Position numbers and translations under genes: made by a program
From: Acinetobacter geminorum
GTDB taxonomy: Bacteria; Pseudomonadota; Gammaproteobacteria; Pseudomonadales; Moraxellaceae
Direction of reading: 5' to 3'
DNA: 64,000 nt
Assembly: GCF_013009345.1 (NCBI RefSeq)
Contig: NZ_JABELE010000001.1
Location: 124,001-188,000, forward strand
In this document: positions 19,083-28,602 of the stretch, piece by piece
Position numbering within the stretch: the first letter of the stretch is position 1
How the letters are laid out: every line of letters begins with the position of its first letter
The notes under the pieces: model-generated
Databases searched by the model: none
What the model was told of the DNA's origin: nothing
What the model saw: the letters and a program-made list of their open reading frames with translations, nothing else

Positions 19083-19346
19083 TTTTCTAGTCTCCTTTAT
19101 TACGGGGTAAATATATTGTTTTTTATTAAATGGTGAAAATAATATCTGGTTTTATATGAATTTTATTGCGGTTTTTTTTATTTATATCCATGAGATATTT
19201 AAAGTGCCTACTAGGGAACATAGAACAATATTGTGAATTAAACTAGTTATGAAAAGTATAAATAAATATAAAGAATATTTATTTATACTTTTTTATATAG
19301 ATAATCTTATTAATCATGTGTTTAATAATAAAATCATTTTTGATAA

Positions 19347-20252
19347 TTAAGCGTGGCTTAAGTTTTTGTCTAAATGAAATACTTTGGTGAGCTGGTCAAT
19401 GAATTTTTGGACACCTAAGGACTGTGAGTTTTTACGGTAATTTACGAATAAATCAATCGTTGGTAATTCGACATCAAGTGGGCGAACAATTGTATTTTTG
19501 ATTCCTAATGGAGCCACGTAGGCAGGTAAAATTGTACATCCTAAACCAGAGCCAAGAGAGTTAATATTAAACAGTATACTGTCTGCTTTTTGAACAATAT
19601 TGAGTTCGATATTATGAGTTCTAGCGAAGTCTAAAATAGTATTATGTAATATTTGTGATTGCTCAGCAGCTGGAATAATGAAATCAATTCCTTGTAAGGC
19701 ATGAACAGGAATTCGATCATACTGAGCAAGTGGGTGGTTCTTAGGAAGTAGGAAAATCAAGGGTTCAGTCAAAACAAATTGACTTTGAATTTCATCATTA
19801 TTTGTATTTTCACGGGTAAATGTAATGTCCAGCTCTCCTTTTTTTAAGGCTTTAAGCTGTTCGGTATTATTCAGATTAGATAACTCAATGGTGAGGTCGG
19901 GATGTTGTATTCGCAGATTGGGAAGAACGTAAGGAAAAATCTTCATTTCTGCGATGGGGACGAATCCGATACGTAAGAGTTGCTGTTTAGCCTTCGAAAC
20001 CTGCCGTGCCATGGCAACCGCTTTTTCAGCTTGAGCAAGGGTGAGTCGAGCATGTTCTAAAAATACTTCCCCTTCTTCTGTTAACTCAACTTTACGTTTT
20101 GTGCGGTTTAAAAGTCGTACGCCGACGTCTTCTTCTAGGTCTTTAATTTGCTGGCTAAGGGAGGGTTGTGCTGTAAAAAGTTTAAGAGCGGCTTTACTAA
20201 AATTTAATTCTTCAGCAACGGTAATGAAATATCGGAGATGGCGTAGTTCCAT
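19347..20252 (-). CDS. LysR-family regulator, HcaR-like
   Basis: A 301-residue LysR protein starting MELRHLRYFITVAEELNFSK. The HTH is at residues 16-38 (SKAALKLFTAQPSLSQQIKDLE) and the effector domain from about 90. The N-terminus fits the HcaR/BenM/CatM branch, which responds to aromatic acids, and the RKVELTEEGE wing is closest to HcaR. No aromatic-degradation genes are next to it, so the target is not evident. Flanking regions on both sides are long and AT-rich. Confidence 0.8.
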   Translation of the reverse strand: MELRHLRYFITVAEELNFSKAALKLFTAQPSLSQQIKDLEEDVGVRLLNRTKRKVELTEEGEVFLEHARLTLAQAEKAVAMARQVSKAKQQLLRIGFVPIAEMKIFPYVLPNLRIQHPDLTIELSNLNNTEQLKALKKGELDITFTRENTNNDEIQSQFVLTEPLIFLLPKNHPLAQYDRIPVHALQGIDFIIPAAEQSQILHNTILDFARTHNIELNIVQKADSILFNINSLGSGLGCTILPAYVAPLGIKNTIVRPLDVELPTIDLFVNYRKNSQSLGVQKFIDQLTKVFHLDKNLSHA

Positions 20253-20907
20253 AAGACTAATCCAAAAAATGTCTTACTATGATTTAAGTGAAGTATAAAG
20301 CATAAATAGATATAGCGTGAAGGTGATTTAGGTATTTATAAAATAAATGGAATTTTAATTTTCATTAGATAATTAATATAGGAATATAAGTTTAAATAAT
20401 TCATAAATTATATTAATTATTCGACCATGAATACAATTTTTTTACTTAATCAAAGAAAAAATTAAACGTTTTAAATATTCATACAATTAATTCTCATATT
20501 ATGCAAAAATAAAGAATAATAAATTAAAATTATGAAATATATTTCTTTGGAACTTCACAGGCTGTAAGTGTTACTAAATATTTTGTGCTATAGGTTGTCA
20601 AAATATTTTAAATTGGAAAATTGTGGACTATGAAAGTAAAACAGAGCAAATCTATGATCACTTTAGGTGATTTATATTGTTATGTTGTACAAGATATCTT
20701 AATAAGAATAGTAATTGTCGAAGCATAAACCCAACACATCTATGTGTTTTTTATGGCACTCTAGTTCAACTTATGTTCGCTATGACTACGATAAAAGGGA
20801 TATTTATATGATAAATAAGTGTAAGTACCATAGCTTAATTTGTTTTAATCGTTAAGATAGAAACCTGAACACATCCATTCTGCTGCTGCTAAAACATAGA
20901 AAAGCCC
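20253..20907. other. 655-base AT-rich gap with a possible mini-ORF and terminator
   Basis: No convincing gene of normal size. Two things stand out. A 32-codon frame (20630-20728, starting MKVKQSKSMITL) is followed four bases later by the hairpin AACACA/TGTGTT and a T-run (20733-20752). A 15-codon frame at 20808-20855 has a good ribosome binding site (AAGGGATATTTAT) and could be a leader peptide for the MBL gene. Neither has recognisable similarity. Confidence 0.35.
20733..20754 (+). terminator. Terminator-like hairpin inside the gap
   Basis: Six-base stem AACACA/TGTGTT, loop TCTA, then T-run. It implies a transcript arriving from the left. Confidence 0.5.
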
Positions 20908-21960
20908 ATGAAAGACAAGCCGACATTAACATATCAATTGCCGACTCAGTCCTGTTGGACGCATACATGGATAAAACCTCCTTTTTGTCATCCTGAATCT
21001 GGGCATGAAACGGATACACGTTTTTATAATCAACAGCCTAGATCACCTGCTCGTGGTACTAAAGAGTTATTGCGTTGGTTAGTTACACGTGAGTCTTTTA
21101 CTTGGAAAGTGGATATTCAAAATGAATATCAAGCCCGCGTAAATACGGCTGTAGCTTTGCCACAAAATCGACCTAAAGCAGATCTGGACGATTGGCAAGT
21201 CTGGTTTGTTGGGCATGCAACGGTATTGGTTCAGATTGGTCCTTACAACTTTATTACTGACCCAGTGTGGTGTGATTATGCAAGTCCTTCACAAGGGCGC
21301 GGCCCACGCCGTGTATGCCCAGCTGGTTTTGCACTAGAACAATTACCGGCGATTCATGGAGTTTTGCTTAGCCATAATCATTATGACCATATGGACTTGG
21401 CAACACTTGAATGGCTACATAAAAAATTCGCAATGCCAATTTACACTGGACTCGGGAATGGTTTTTATCTACCCAAAGATTTTCATGTGATTGAAATGGA
21501 TTGGTGGCAAGAAATTCCTTATCACGAATTAAGAATAATCTATACACCTGCACAGCATGGTTCAGGCCGTGGTTTACGCGACCAGAATAAGGCACTTTGG
21601 GGCGGCTTTTCGGTTGTGGCTAAAACAGGTCATTGTTTCTTTGCGGGTGATACCGGTTATGCGGGTCATTTTAAGCAAATACATGCTCGTTATGGCGCAC
21701 CGCGAGTTGCTTTACTTCCAATAGGTGCGTATGAGCCACGTGAATTGATGAGCTATGTTCATATGAACCCACAAGATGCGCTACATGCGCACTTCGATTT
21801 ACAGGCTCATCGTTCTATTGCGATTCATTATCGGACTTTCCAGTTGACTGATGAAGACCGAGAAGATCCGGAACATGCGTTAGCTCAAGCAATTAAAGCT
21901 TCATCAAAGCTTGCTAATCCTTTTTATTGCATTCGAGAAGGGCATAAATTGACTGTCTAA
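20908..21960 (+). CDS. MBL-fold metal-dependent hydrolase (NAPE-PLD/UlaG-like)
   Basis: A 350-residue metallo-beta-lactamase-fold protein. The metal-binding motif HNHYDHMD (HxHxDH) lies near residue 156-163, a further histidine in PAQHGSGRG near 215, the aspartate in FFAGDTGY near 250, and a last histidine in IAIHYRTF near 310. The N-terminal extension, the PSQGRGPRRVCPAG loop and the C-terminal HYRTFQLTDEDREDP match the NAPE-PLD-like group, which cleaves phospholipid-type substrates in eukaryotes. Its function in Acinetobacter is unknown. A terminator follows. Confidence 0.8.
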   Translation: MKDKPTLTYQLPTQSCWTHTWIKPPFCHPESGHETDTRFYNQQPRSPARGTKELLRWLVTRESFTWKVDIQNEYQARVNTAVALPQNRPKADLDDWQVWFVGHATVLVQIGPYNFITDPVWCDYASPSQGRGPRRVCPAGFALEQLPAIHGVLLSHNHYDHMDLATLEWLHKKFAMPIYTGLGNGFYLPKDFHVIEMDWWQEIPYHELRIIYTPAQHGSGRGLRDQNKALWGGFSVVAKTGHCFFAGDTGYAGHFKQIHARYGAPRVALLPIGAYEPRELMSYVHMNPQDALHAHFDLQAHRSIAIHYRTFQLTDEDREDPEHALAQAIKASSKLANPFYCIREGHKLTV

Positions 21961-21978
21961 AACTCGGTTACTTTATAT

Positions 21979-22013
21979 TAAAAAAGCCAGTTTAAATTGA
22001 ACTGGCTTTTTAC
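21979..22013. terminator. Bidirectional terminator, MBL gene / katG
   Basis: Stem AAAAAGCCAGTT/AACTGGCTTTTT with a short AT loop, between convergent genes. Confidence 0.85.
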
Positions 22014-22027
22014 TATTTTGACTTAAA

Positions 22028-24184
22028 TTAAGCTAAGTCAAAACGATCAAGATTCATGACTTTAGTCCATGCAGCAACAAAGTCTTGAACAAATTTTTCT
22101 TTACCATCTGCCTGAGCATAAACCTCTGCTAATGCACGTAAGATTGAGTTTGAACCGAAGACTAAATCATTACGTGTTGCGGTAAATTTTACTGCGCCGG
22201 TTTTACGGTCTTTGCCTTCAAAGACTTCGCTTGTTGAGTCAACAGGTGCCCATACAGTAGACATGTCGAGTAAGTTCGTAAAGAAGTCTGTACTGAGTAC
22301 ACCAACCTGTTGGGTAAATACACCATGTTGCGAACCATCCCAGTTGGTGCCTAGTACACGTAAACCACCAATCAATGCAGTTAATTCTGGTGCAGTCAAA
22401 GTCAATTGTTGTGCTTTATCAATTAATAACGCCTCGGTTGCTGCACTGACTCCCTCTTTTTTCCAATTCCTAAAACCATCTGCAAGGCCGAGAAGTAATT
22501 GGAAAGATTCGACATCGGTTTGACTTTGTAATGCATCAACGCGACCAGGAGCAAATGGAACACTAATATTAAAGCCCGCCGCTTGAGCGGCTTGCTCTAC
22601 ACCAATGTTACCTGCAAGTACAATTAAGTCAGCCAGTGACAATTGAGTAGATGCTTTGAGTTCTTCAATTTTAGTTAAAGTCTCAACAGCTTTTTTATTT
22701 ACTTCCCAACCACGTTGTGGTGATAAAGCAATACGTGCACCGTTTGCACCACCGCGTTTATCTCCACCGCGGAATGTTGACGCGGAAGCCCAACCAAGCG
22801 AAACCAATTCGCCAGCAGATAGCCCTAGTGCAACGATTTTTGCTTTTGCATCAGCAACGCTTGCAGCAGATGGTATAGCGCTCGCAGCTGGTAATGGATC
22901 TTGCCAAATTAAATCTTCAGCAGGAACCTCTGGACCTAAATAACGTGCTTTTGGCCCCATATCACGGTGAGTTAACTTGAACCAAGCACGGGCAAAAGCA
23001 TTGGCAAATGCTTGTGGGTCGTTAAGGAAACGACGAGAGATCTTTTCAAACTCAGGATCAAAACGTAAGGTCAAATCTGTAGTAAGCATTGTTGGCTTGC
23101 GTTTAACTGATGGGTCGAATGGATCTGGAATGATCGCTTCAGCATCTGCCGCTACCCATTGAATTGCACCAGCAGGTGAACGCTCTTGTACCCACTCGTA
23201 TTTGAACAGGTTTTCAAAGAAGTAATTGCTCCATTGTGTTGGCGTTTGTGACCAAATCACTTCTAAACCTGAAGTGATTGCATCTTTACCGACACCAGTG
23301 CCAAAACTATTTGACCAGCCAAAGCCCATCTGTTCAATTGGTGCTCCCTCTGGATCAGCTTGAACATGGTCGGCAGAGCCAGCACCATGGGTTTTACCTA
23401 AAGTATGGCCACCGGCAATTAAAGCAACAATTTCTTCGTCGTCCATTGCCATGTTGCCGAAAGTGGCACGGATAAATGGTGCAGCTGATTTAGGGTCACC
23501 GCTGGCTTGTGGACCTTCAGGGTTTACATAAATTAAACCCATTTCGGTTGCAGCTAAATTGCTACCTTCCAGTGCTTCAGAGTTTCGATGAGCTAACCAT
23601 TCTTTTTCATCACCCCAGTTTACATCGTTGTCTGGTTCCCAAACATCTTCACGACCTGCACCAAAACCAAAGGTGCGGAAACCCGAAGACTCAAGTGCGA
23701 TATTTCCAGCAAGAATAAATAAATCTGCCCACGATATTTTTTGACCATATTTTTGCTTAACTGGCCATAGTAAGCGACGCGCTTTATCTAAGCTTGCATT
23801 GTCAGGCCAACTATTTAATGGCGCAAAACGTTGTTGACCACGACCAGCACCGCCACGACCATCACCCATACGATATGTACCGGCAGCATGCCATGCTAAG
23901 CGAATAAATAGGCCTGTATAATTTCCCCAATCGGCTGGCCACCAATCTTGGGAATCTGTTAACACATTTTTGATATCAGCTTTGAGTGCGTAATAGTCGA
24001 GTTTTTTAAATTCTTGACGGTAATTAAATTCTTTACCGAGTGGGTTAGAGCGTTCTGAATGTTGGTTTAGTAAGTCAACGCGTAGTTGTTTTGGCCACCA
24101 ATGTAAGCTAGGCGTGCCACCACCGATTGTTACCTCTGGTTTTGATTTATGGCCTGAAAAAGGGCATTTTGATTCGTCTGACAT
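22028..24184 (-). CDS. katG: Bifunctional catalase-peroxidase KatG
   Basis: A 718-residue heme enzyme that degrades hydrogen peroxide. The distal site RLAWHAAGTYR has the catalytic Arg, Trp and His (near 90-100). The proximal heme ligand is in GGHTLGKTHG (near 256). The tyrosine of the Met-Tyr-Trp adduct is in IYVNPEG. The second, non-heme peroxidase-like half follows (from about 430). Full length for the family. Expression is probably governed by OxyR; no OxyR site could be identified confidently in the 527-base upstream gap. Confidence 0.96.
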   Translation of the reverse strand: MSDESKCPFSGHKSKPEVTIGGGTPSLHWWPKQLRVDLLNQHSERSNPLGKEFNYRQEFKKLDYYALKADIKNVLTDSQDWWPADWGNYTGLFIRLAWHAAGTYRMGDGRGGAGRGQQRFAPLNSWPDNASLDKARRLLWPVKQKYGQKISWADLFILAGNIALESSGFRTFGFGAGREDVWEPDNDVNWGDEKEWLAHRNSEALEGSNLAATEMGLIYVNPEGPQASGDPKSAAPFIRATFGNMAMDDEEIVALIAGGHTLGKTHGAGSADHVQADPEGAPIEQMGFGWSNSFGTGVGKDAITSGLEVIWSQTPTQWSNYFFENLFKYEWVQERSPAGAIQWVAADAEAIIPDPFDPSVKRKPTMLTTDLTLRFDPEFEKISRRFLNDPQAFANAFARAWFKLTHRDMGPKARYLGPEVPAEDLIWQDPLPAASAIPSAASVADAKAKIVALGLSAGELVSLGWASASTFRGGDKRGGANGARIALSPQRGWEVNKKAVETLTKIEELKASTQLSLADLIVLAGNIGVEQAAQAAGFNISVPFAPGRVDALQSQTDVESFQLLLGLADGFRNWKKEGVSAATEALLIDKAQQLTLTAPELTALIGGLRVLGTNWDGSQHGVFTQQVGVLSTDFFTNLLDMSTVWAPVDSTSEVFEGKDRKTGAVKFTATRNDLVFGSNSILRALAEVYAQADGKEKFVQDFVAAWTKVMNLDRFDLA

Positions 24185-24672
24185 GGTTATATTCTCTCTG
24201 GGTAATAATTATTGAGCTCTTGATAAAGTAGTAGGGCTCATTTTCCTGGACTTTTGGGGGAAAACTCATGTTTATTAAATAAAGAAATGAGTGAACAAAT
24301 GGTGAGAAAAACCGTTTTAAAATTCTTTTCACTAAGATGTTGTCTCATGATTTTTTATATTTAATAATCCATCAGATTCCTTTAATTGTTATTCCTCCAA
24401 TTTACTGTATGAAGGTTAAAAAACAAGAGGGAAAATCAGATGAAGGTTGTAAATAATGATGCATAGAATTACCTCTTCAATTGTTGGAACAACGTAAGAT
24501 CTTTTAATAACGCTCTATAAACATAGTAAAAGTAGAAGTTTTATTTTTCAAATGGATTAAACTGTCAATATTAATTTAAAAAACCGATTATATGTTTATT
24601 TAAAAGATTAAGATGGCGGCAATAGTGAGATGAAATTTTTTATATTTAGTTGTAGTAGACGTGATTTCAAAT
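24185..24672. other. katG upstream region, no gene seen
   Basis: About 490 AT-rich bases between the divergent-end katG start and the ptsP terminator. It must hold the katG promoter. Only very short frames are present (for example 8 codons after AAGAGGGAAAATCAG near 24440). No repeats or RNA gene recognised. Confidence 0.4.
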
Positions 24673-24703
24673 GAATAAAGGAGAGCATTGCTCTCCTTTA
24701 TTG
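24673..24703 (-). terminator. ptsP terminator
   Basis: Stem AATAAAGGAGAG/CTCTCCTTTATT, loop of about five bases; a weak T-rich tail on the reverse strand. Confidence 0.7.
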
Positions 24704-24711
24704 TTTATATA

Positions 24712-27006
24712 TTAAACATTTACGATTCGATTCGATTTAACCATATCAGCTAAACCGTGAGTTTTAAAATAGTACTCAAGCCAGCTTTTCACGATGAGTG
24801 GATTATTCATTTTCATGACATCATCCAGCAATTTTTGTGCATCTGTCATAGGTACATGACAAATTGCTTTTCTTACTCGCAAAATGTTACTCGAACTCAT
24901 CGAAAGGGTGTTGAAGCCCATCGCCATGAGCAGGATTGCTGATAATGGATCACCTGCCATTTCACCACAAATACTGATAGGTTTTTTGTATTCATGACAT
25001 TCTTTAACTAAGCGGGTTAGCGCACGTAGAATGGATGGGTGAAAGTGTGAGTAAACGTTTGCTACATGTGGATTATTACGGTCAACTGCAAGTAAATACT
25101 GGGTTAAGTCATTTGAACCGACCGAGAAGAAATCGACGAGTTCAGCAAACTCATCAATTTGTAGCAGTACGCTCGGCACCTCAACCATAATTCCAATTTT
25201 TGGTTTGGTAATTTTAACTTGCTCTTCTTCTTGCACTGCAATCCAGTCACGCTCAAGTAAATAAAGTACTTCTTCTACTTCACTGACTGTAGTGACCATT
25301 GGCAATAAAATATGCAAATTATTTAAACCAATACTGGCTTTGAGCATGGCGCGAATTTGCGAAGAAAAAATCTCGGGATGATCAAGCGTGAAACGAATAC
25401 CACGCCAGCCTAATGCCGAGTTTTCTTCTTCAATACTGAAATACGGCAAGTCTTTATCGGCACCAATATCCAGAGTTCGCATCACCACAGGTTTGTTGGC
25501 GAAATGGCTCAACTGTTGACGGTAGATTGCACGTTGTTCTTCTTCACCCGGGAAACGTTCCCGTAGCATGAAGGGAATTTCACTTCGGTATAGACCAACA
25601 CCTTGAGCACCGCGTTGTACTCCGCGTACTACGTCAATCATGAGACCTGTGTTCACATAGAGCTGAACAGACACACCATCTGGAGTAATCGCTTCTTTGG
25701 TCTCGTATTGTTTGAGATCTTTTGCGATTTGCTCATCTTCTTTCTGAATTTCTTTATAGCGTTGGCGTAAACGACGTGGCGGATTAACAAAAACACGGCC
25801 CTGATAGGCGTCCACAATCATTTCTGCATCATCAAGTGTGTTCACTGGCAATTCAGTTACACCAACTACGGTTGGAATACCTAATGCACGAGCCACAATC
25901 ACCATATGAGAGTTGGCCGCACCTTCGGATGTCACAATCGCTGCAATATTGTCTACCGGTAACTCTACAAGTGCCGCAGTACTAATCTCTTCACCAATTA
26001 AAATACTGTCTGGACTCAGTTCACGATGGCTAGAATCTTCTTCTTGCAAAGAGGCTAAAATACGTCGCCCTAAATCTTTAAGGTCGGAAACTCGTTCACG
26101 AAGATAATCATCTTCCATCTGTGCAAATAGGGCAGTATGTTTTTCAATTACACGACGCACCGCACCTTGTGCCCAATGCCCATCACGGATCAGTTCTTTA
26201 ATTTCTGCTGGTAATGCATTTTCATCTAGCATTCTTAAGAAAACACTAAATAAAGCGCGCTCTTCGGCCATGAGTGAATCATGCATTTTTTCATCCAGAG
26301 AGCGAATCTCTGAACGTACTGATGAAATGGCTTGATCTAAAATTCGAAGTTCATCGCTAATATCTTCTGCTTCACGATCAGGCACAGAACCCAAATCGGC
26401 AGGCGGATATAAAATAATAGCACGACCTAAAGCAACACCACCTGCACCTGAAGCGCCTTGAAAGGTTTTGTAGGCAGGTCCATTACTCGGCTTACGAAAT
26501 ACATCAATATTACCTACTGCATGAGCATGAGCAATAACGCCAGAAAGCTGAGCACATAGTGTAACTAAAAAGGACTCGGCAGCTTCACTAAAATCTTGAG
26601 GAAGTTTGTTTTGGACAACCAAAACACCCATAACCTTACGACGATACATGACTGGTACGCCGAGGAAAGAGTTATAAATTTCTTCGCCTGTTTCAGGTAA
26701 ATACAAGAACCGCTCATGTTTTGGCGCATTGTCAAGGTTAACAATTTCTTCACGCTGCCCAACCAGACCGACCAAGCCTTCACCGAGTTGCAAAGAAACA
26801 TGGCCTACAGATTCTGGATTTAAGCCTTTAGAGGCCATTAAGACATAGCGCTGATTGCGTTCATCGAGTAAATAAATAGAACAAACATCCACTTTCATGG
26901 CCTCAGCAACCTGATTAACCATGATGTCTAATGATTCATGCAAACTGACGGACGCATTAACCTCTTGGACAATGCGCCGTAGAGTGTCGAGTTGCATGTT
27001 TGACAT
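24712..27006 (-). CDS. ptsP: PEP-protein phosphotransferase PtsP (enzyme I-Ntr)
   Basis: The 764-residue enzyme I of the nitrogen phosphotransferase system. An N-terminal GAF sensor domain (about 1-150) precedes the PTS enzyme I N-domain. The phosphorylated histidine is in the motif EGAANSHMVIVARALGIP (near 370). The C-terminal PEP-binding barrel has GSNDLTQYLLAVDR and the catalytic cysteine in ISICGEMAGD. It phosphorylates NPr and then EIIA-Ntr, linking PEP and nitrogen status to regulation. It lies 85 bases downstream of rppH on the same strand, the conserved rppH-ptsP order of gammaproteobacteria. Confidence 0.95.
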   Translation of the reverse strand: MSNMQLDTLRRIVQEVNASVSLHESLDIMVNQVAEAMKVDVCSIYLLDERNQRYVLMASKGLNPESVGHVSLQLGEGLVGLVGQREEIVNLDNAPKHERFLYLPETGEEIYNSFLGVPVMYRRKVMGVLVVQNKLPQDFSEAAESFLVTLCAQLSGVIAHAHAVGNIDVFRKPSNGPAYKTFQGASGAGGVALGRAIILYPPADLGSVPDREAEDISDELRILDQAISSVRSEIRSLDEKMHDSLMAEERALFSVFLRMLDENALPAEIKELIRDGHWAQGAVRRVIEKHTALFAQMEDDYLRERVSDLKDLGRRILASLQEEDSSHRELSPDSILIGEEISTAALVELPVDNIAAIVTSEGAANSHMVIVARALGIPTVVGVTELPVNTLDDAEMIVDAYQGRVFVNPPRRLRQRYKEIQKEDEQIAKDLKQYETKEAITPDGVSVQLYVNTGLMIDVVRGVQRGAQGVGLYRSEIPFMLRERFPGEEEQRAIYRQQLSHFANKPVVMRTLDIGADKDLPYFSIEEENSALGWRGIRFTLDHPEIFSSQIRAMLKASIGLNNLHILLPMVTTVSEVEEVLYLLERDWIAVQEEEQVKITKPKIGIMVEVPSVLLQIDEFAELVDFFSVGSNDLTQYLLAVDRNNPHVANVYSHFHPSILRALTRLVKECHEYKKPISICGEMAGDPLSAILLMAMGFNTLSMSSSNILRVRKAICHVPMTDAQKLLDDVMKMNNPLIVKSWLEYYFKTHGLADMVKSNRIVNV

Positions 27007-27091
27007 GGATGTATACTCCAGTATTTTTTTAGACTATGAATGTATTTATAACAGCACTTTTAATAAAAATCATTTGCTAGATAAATGATTT

Positions 27092-27577
27092 TTAGGGTAA
27101 TTGTTGCATCGGCAACTGTGTACACAACTCCACCATGGCTTTACGATAAACATCACGCTTGAAGTTCACCACTTGTCCAAGAGGATACCAATAGCTAACC
27201 CACTGCCATTCATCGAATTCGGGCGGGTCGGAAAGGTTTAACTGAATATTTTTTGCAGGCGCAGTTAATTTCAGTAAAAACCATTTTTGTTTCTGTCCGA
27301 TACATACGGGGTCAGAGTCTGACCGAATGTACCGATGTGGCAAACGATAACGCAGCCATCCTTTGGTTTGCGCAATAATCTGGACATGTTCGGGCAATAA
27401 GCCGATTTCTTCTCTCAGTTCTCGAAAAAGTGCCTGTTCAGGGGTTTCTCCAAACTGGATGCCTCCTTGTGGAAATTGCCAAGCATTGTGACCAATGCGC
27501 TTTGCCCATAAAACCTGTCCATCATCGTTTGCCAAAATGATCCCGACATTCGGTCGGAAACCTTCTGAATCGATCAT
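27092..27577 (-). CDS. rppH: RNA pyrophosphohydrolase RppH
   Basis: A 161-residue Nudix hydrolase that removes pyrophosphate from mRNA 5' ends and so triggers RNase E-dependent decay. The Nudix box GGIQFGETPEQALFRELREEIG spans about residues 36-57. The N-terminus MIDSEGFRPNVGIIL and the segment WLRYRLPHRYIR are RppH signatures. Length is normal. It is the first gene of the rppH-ptsP unit; the RNase E partner gene is in the same window but not linked. Confidence 0.93.
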   Translation of the reverse strand: MIDSEGFRPNVGIILANDDGQVLWAKRIGHNAWQFPQGGIQFGETPEQALFRELREEIGLLPEHVQIIAQTKGWLRYRLPHRYIRSDSDPVCIGQKQKWFLLKLTAPAKNIQLNLSDPPEFDEWQWVSYWYPLGQVVNFKRDVYRKAMVELCTQLPMQQLP

Positions 27578-27759
27578 TTGGCTACCTAAATATTGTCTAT
27601 ATCGTTGACTTTAATCGCGGGGACAAACACTTTTTTATGTCCAGCTCGAAAAGATCAAAGTAAAATGTTTAAATTGCTACGATCTTAACGAATTTCTATC
27701 GACTAGCGGAGATAGATTTACATTTTTTTTCTTAAATTTCAGTTTAAACGAGAATTTTC

Positions 27760-28410
27760 ATGAAACTGGCGTTGTTTGATTTAGACCATACCTTGTTAAA
27801 TACCGATTCAGACCATTCTTGGGGTGAATTTTTAGTCAATGAAGGTTTGGTTGATCCGGTTCATCATCGTCAGATGAATGATAAATTTTATGAAGATTAC
27901 AAAGCAGGGCAACTTGACCCATATGCTTATAATGAATTTGTTTTCGGATTTTTAACTCAACATGGCAATGACTACTTAACTGAGCTTCACCAATTGTTCA
28001 TGCAAAAAGTCATTCGTCCGCAAATGCGTCCAAAAGGTTTTGATGCAATCAAAAAACATCAAGATTTAGGCCATACTATCGTGGGTATTACGGCAACAAG
28101 TGATTTTATTACTGCGCCGATTTTCCGTGAATTTGGGATTACCGAAATTTTAGCAACCAATGCTGAAGTGGCTGATGGAAAATATACGGGTAAAGTTGCT
28201 GGTTTAGCGTGTTATCAAAAGGGCAAACTTGCACGTCTAGATGCATGGTTGGAAGGCCGTAACGTGTCTGAGTCTTGGGCATATTCCGATTCAATTAATG
28301 ACCGTTTTTTACTTGAATATGCAACTCATGCGATTGCAGTAAACCCTGACGATCGTCTTGAAAAGCTGGCTCAAGAACACAATTGGGACATTCAGGACTG
28401 GTCGATTTAA
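27760..28410 (+). CDS. HAD-IB family hydrolase (SerB-like)
   Basis: A 216-residue HAD protein. Motif I is LFDLDHTLLNTDSDHSW (Asp7, Asp9), motif II GITATSDF, and motif IV YSDSINDRFLLEYA. The C1 cap follows motif I. The DxDHTLxxxDSDxxW start is typical of the HAD-IB group that sits beside rppH in many gammaproteobacteria and is often annotated histidinol-phosphatase- or phosphoserine-phosphatase-like. It is divergent from rppH. The substrate is not known. Confidence 0.82.
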   Translation: MKLALFDLDHTLLNTDSDHSWGEFLVNEGLVDPVHHRQMNDKFYEDYKAGQLDPYAYNEFVFGFLTQHGNDYLTELHQLFMQKVIRPQMRPKGFDAIKKHQDLGHTIVGITATSDFITAPIFREFGITEILATNAEVADGKYTGKVAGLACYQKGKLARLDAWLEGRNVSESWAYSDSINDRFLLEYATHAIAVNPDDRLEKLAQEHNWDIQDWSI

Positions 28411-28417
28411 GATTATG

Positions 28418-28460
28418 GAGTTGGAAGAACAGTTTAAAAAGTTTTGAGGTCTTCCAACTC
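28418..28460. repeat. Inverted repeat after the HAD gene
   Basis: Perfect 11-base arms GAGTTGGAAGA/TCTTCCAACTC around a 21-base AT-rich loop, starting seven bases after the stop. No T-run follows, so it is a hairpin that may protect the 3' end rather than a clear terminator. Confidence 0.55.
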
Positions 28461-28602
28461 TTAAAGATATTTAAAATCATATTTTTAATATTCCTTATAA
28501 ATCTTAGCTCCAAAAAGACATGGGTATGTCTAATAGAAAATAAATTTTATCTGGCTAAAGATATTCAGAATATAAAAACTTTAATTTAAAAATGAGGGCA
28601 TA

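Noticed and set aside
22212..23718. Forward-strand frames opposite katG
   Set aside because: Low-quality antisense frames over a well-conserved catalase-peroxidase gene.
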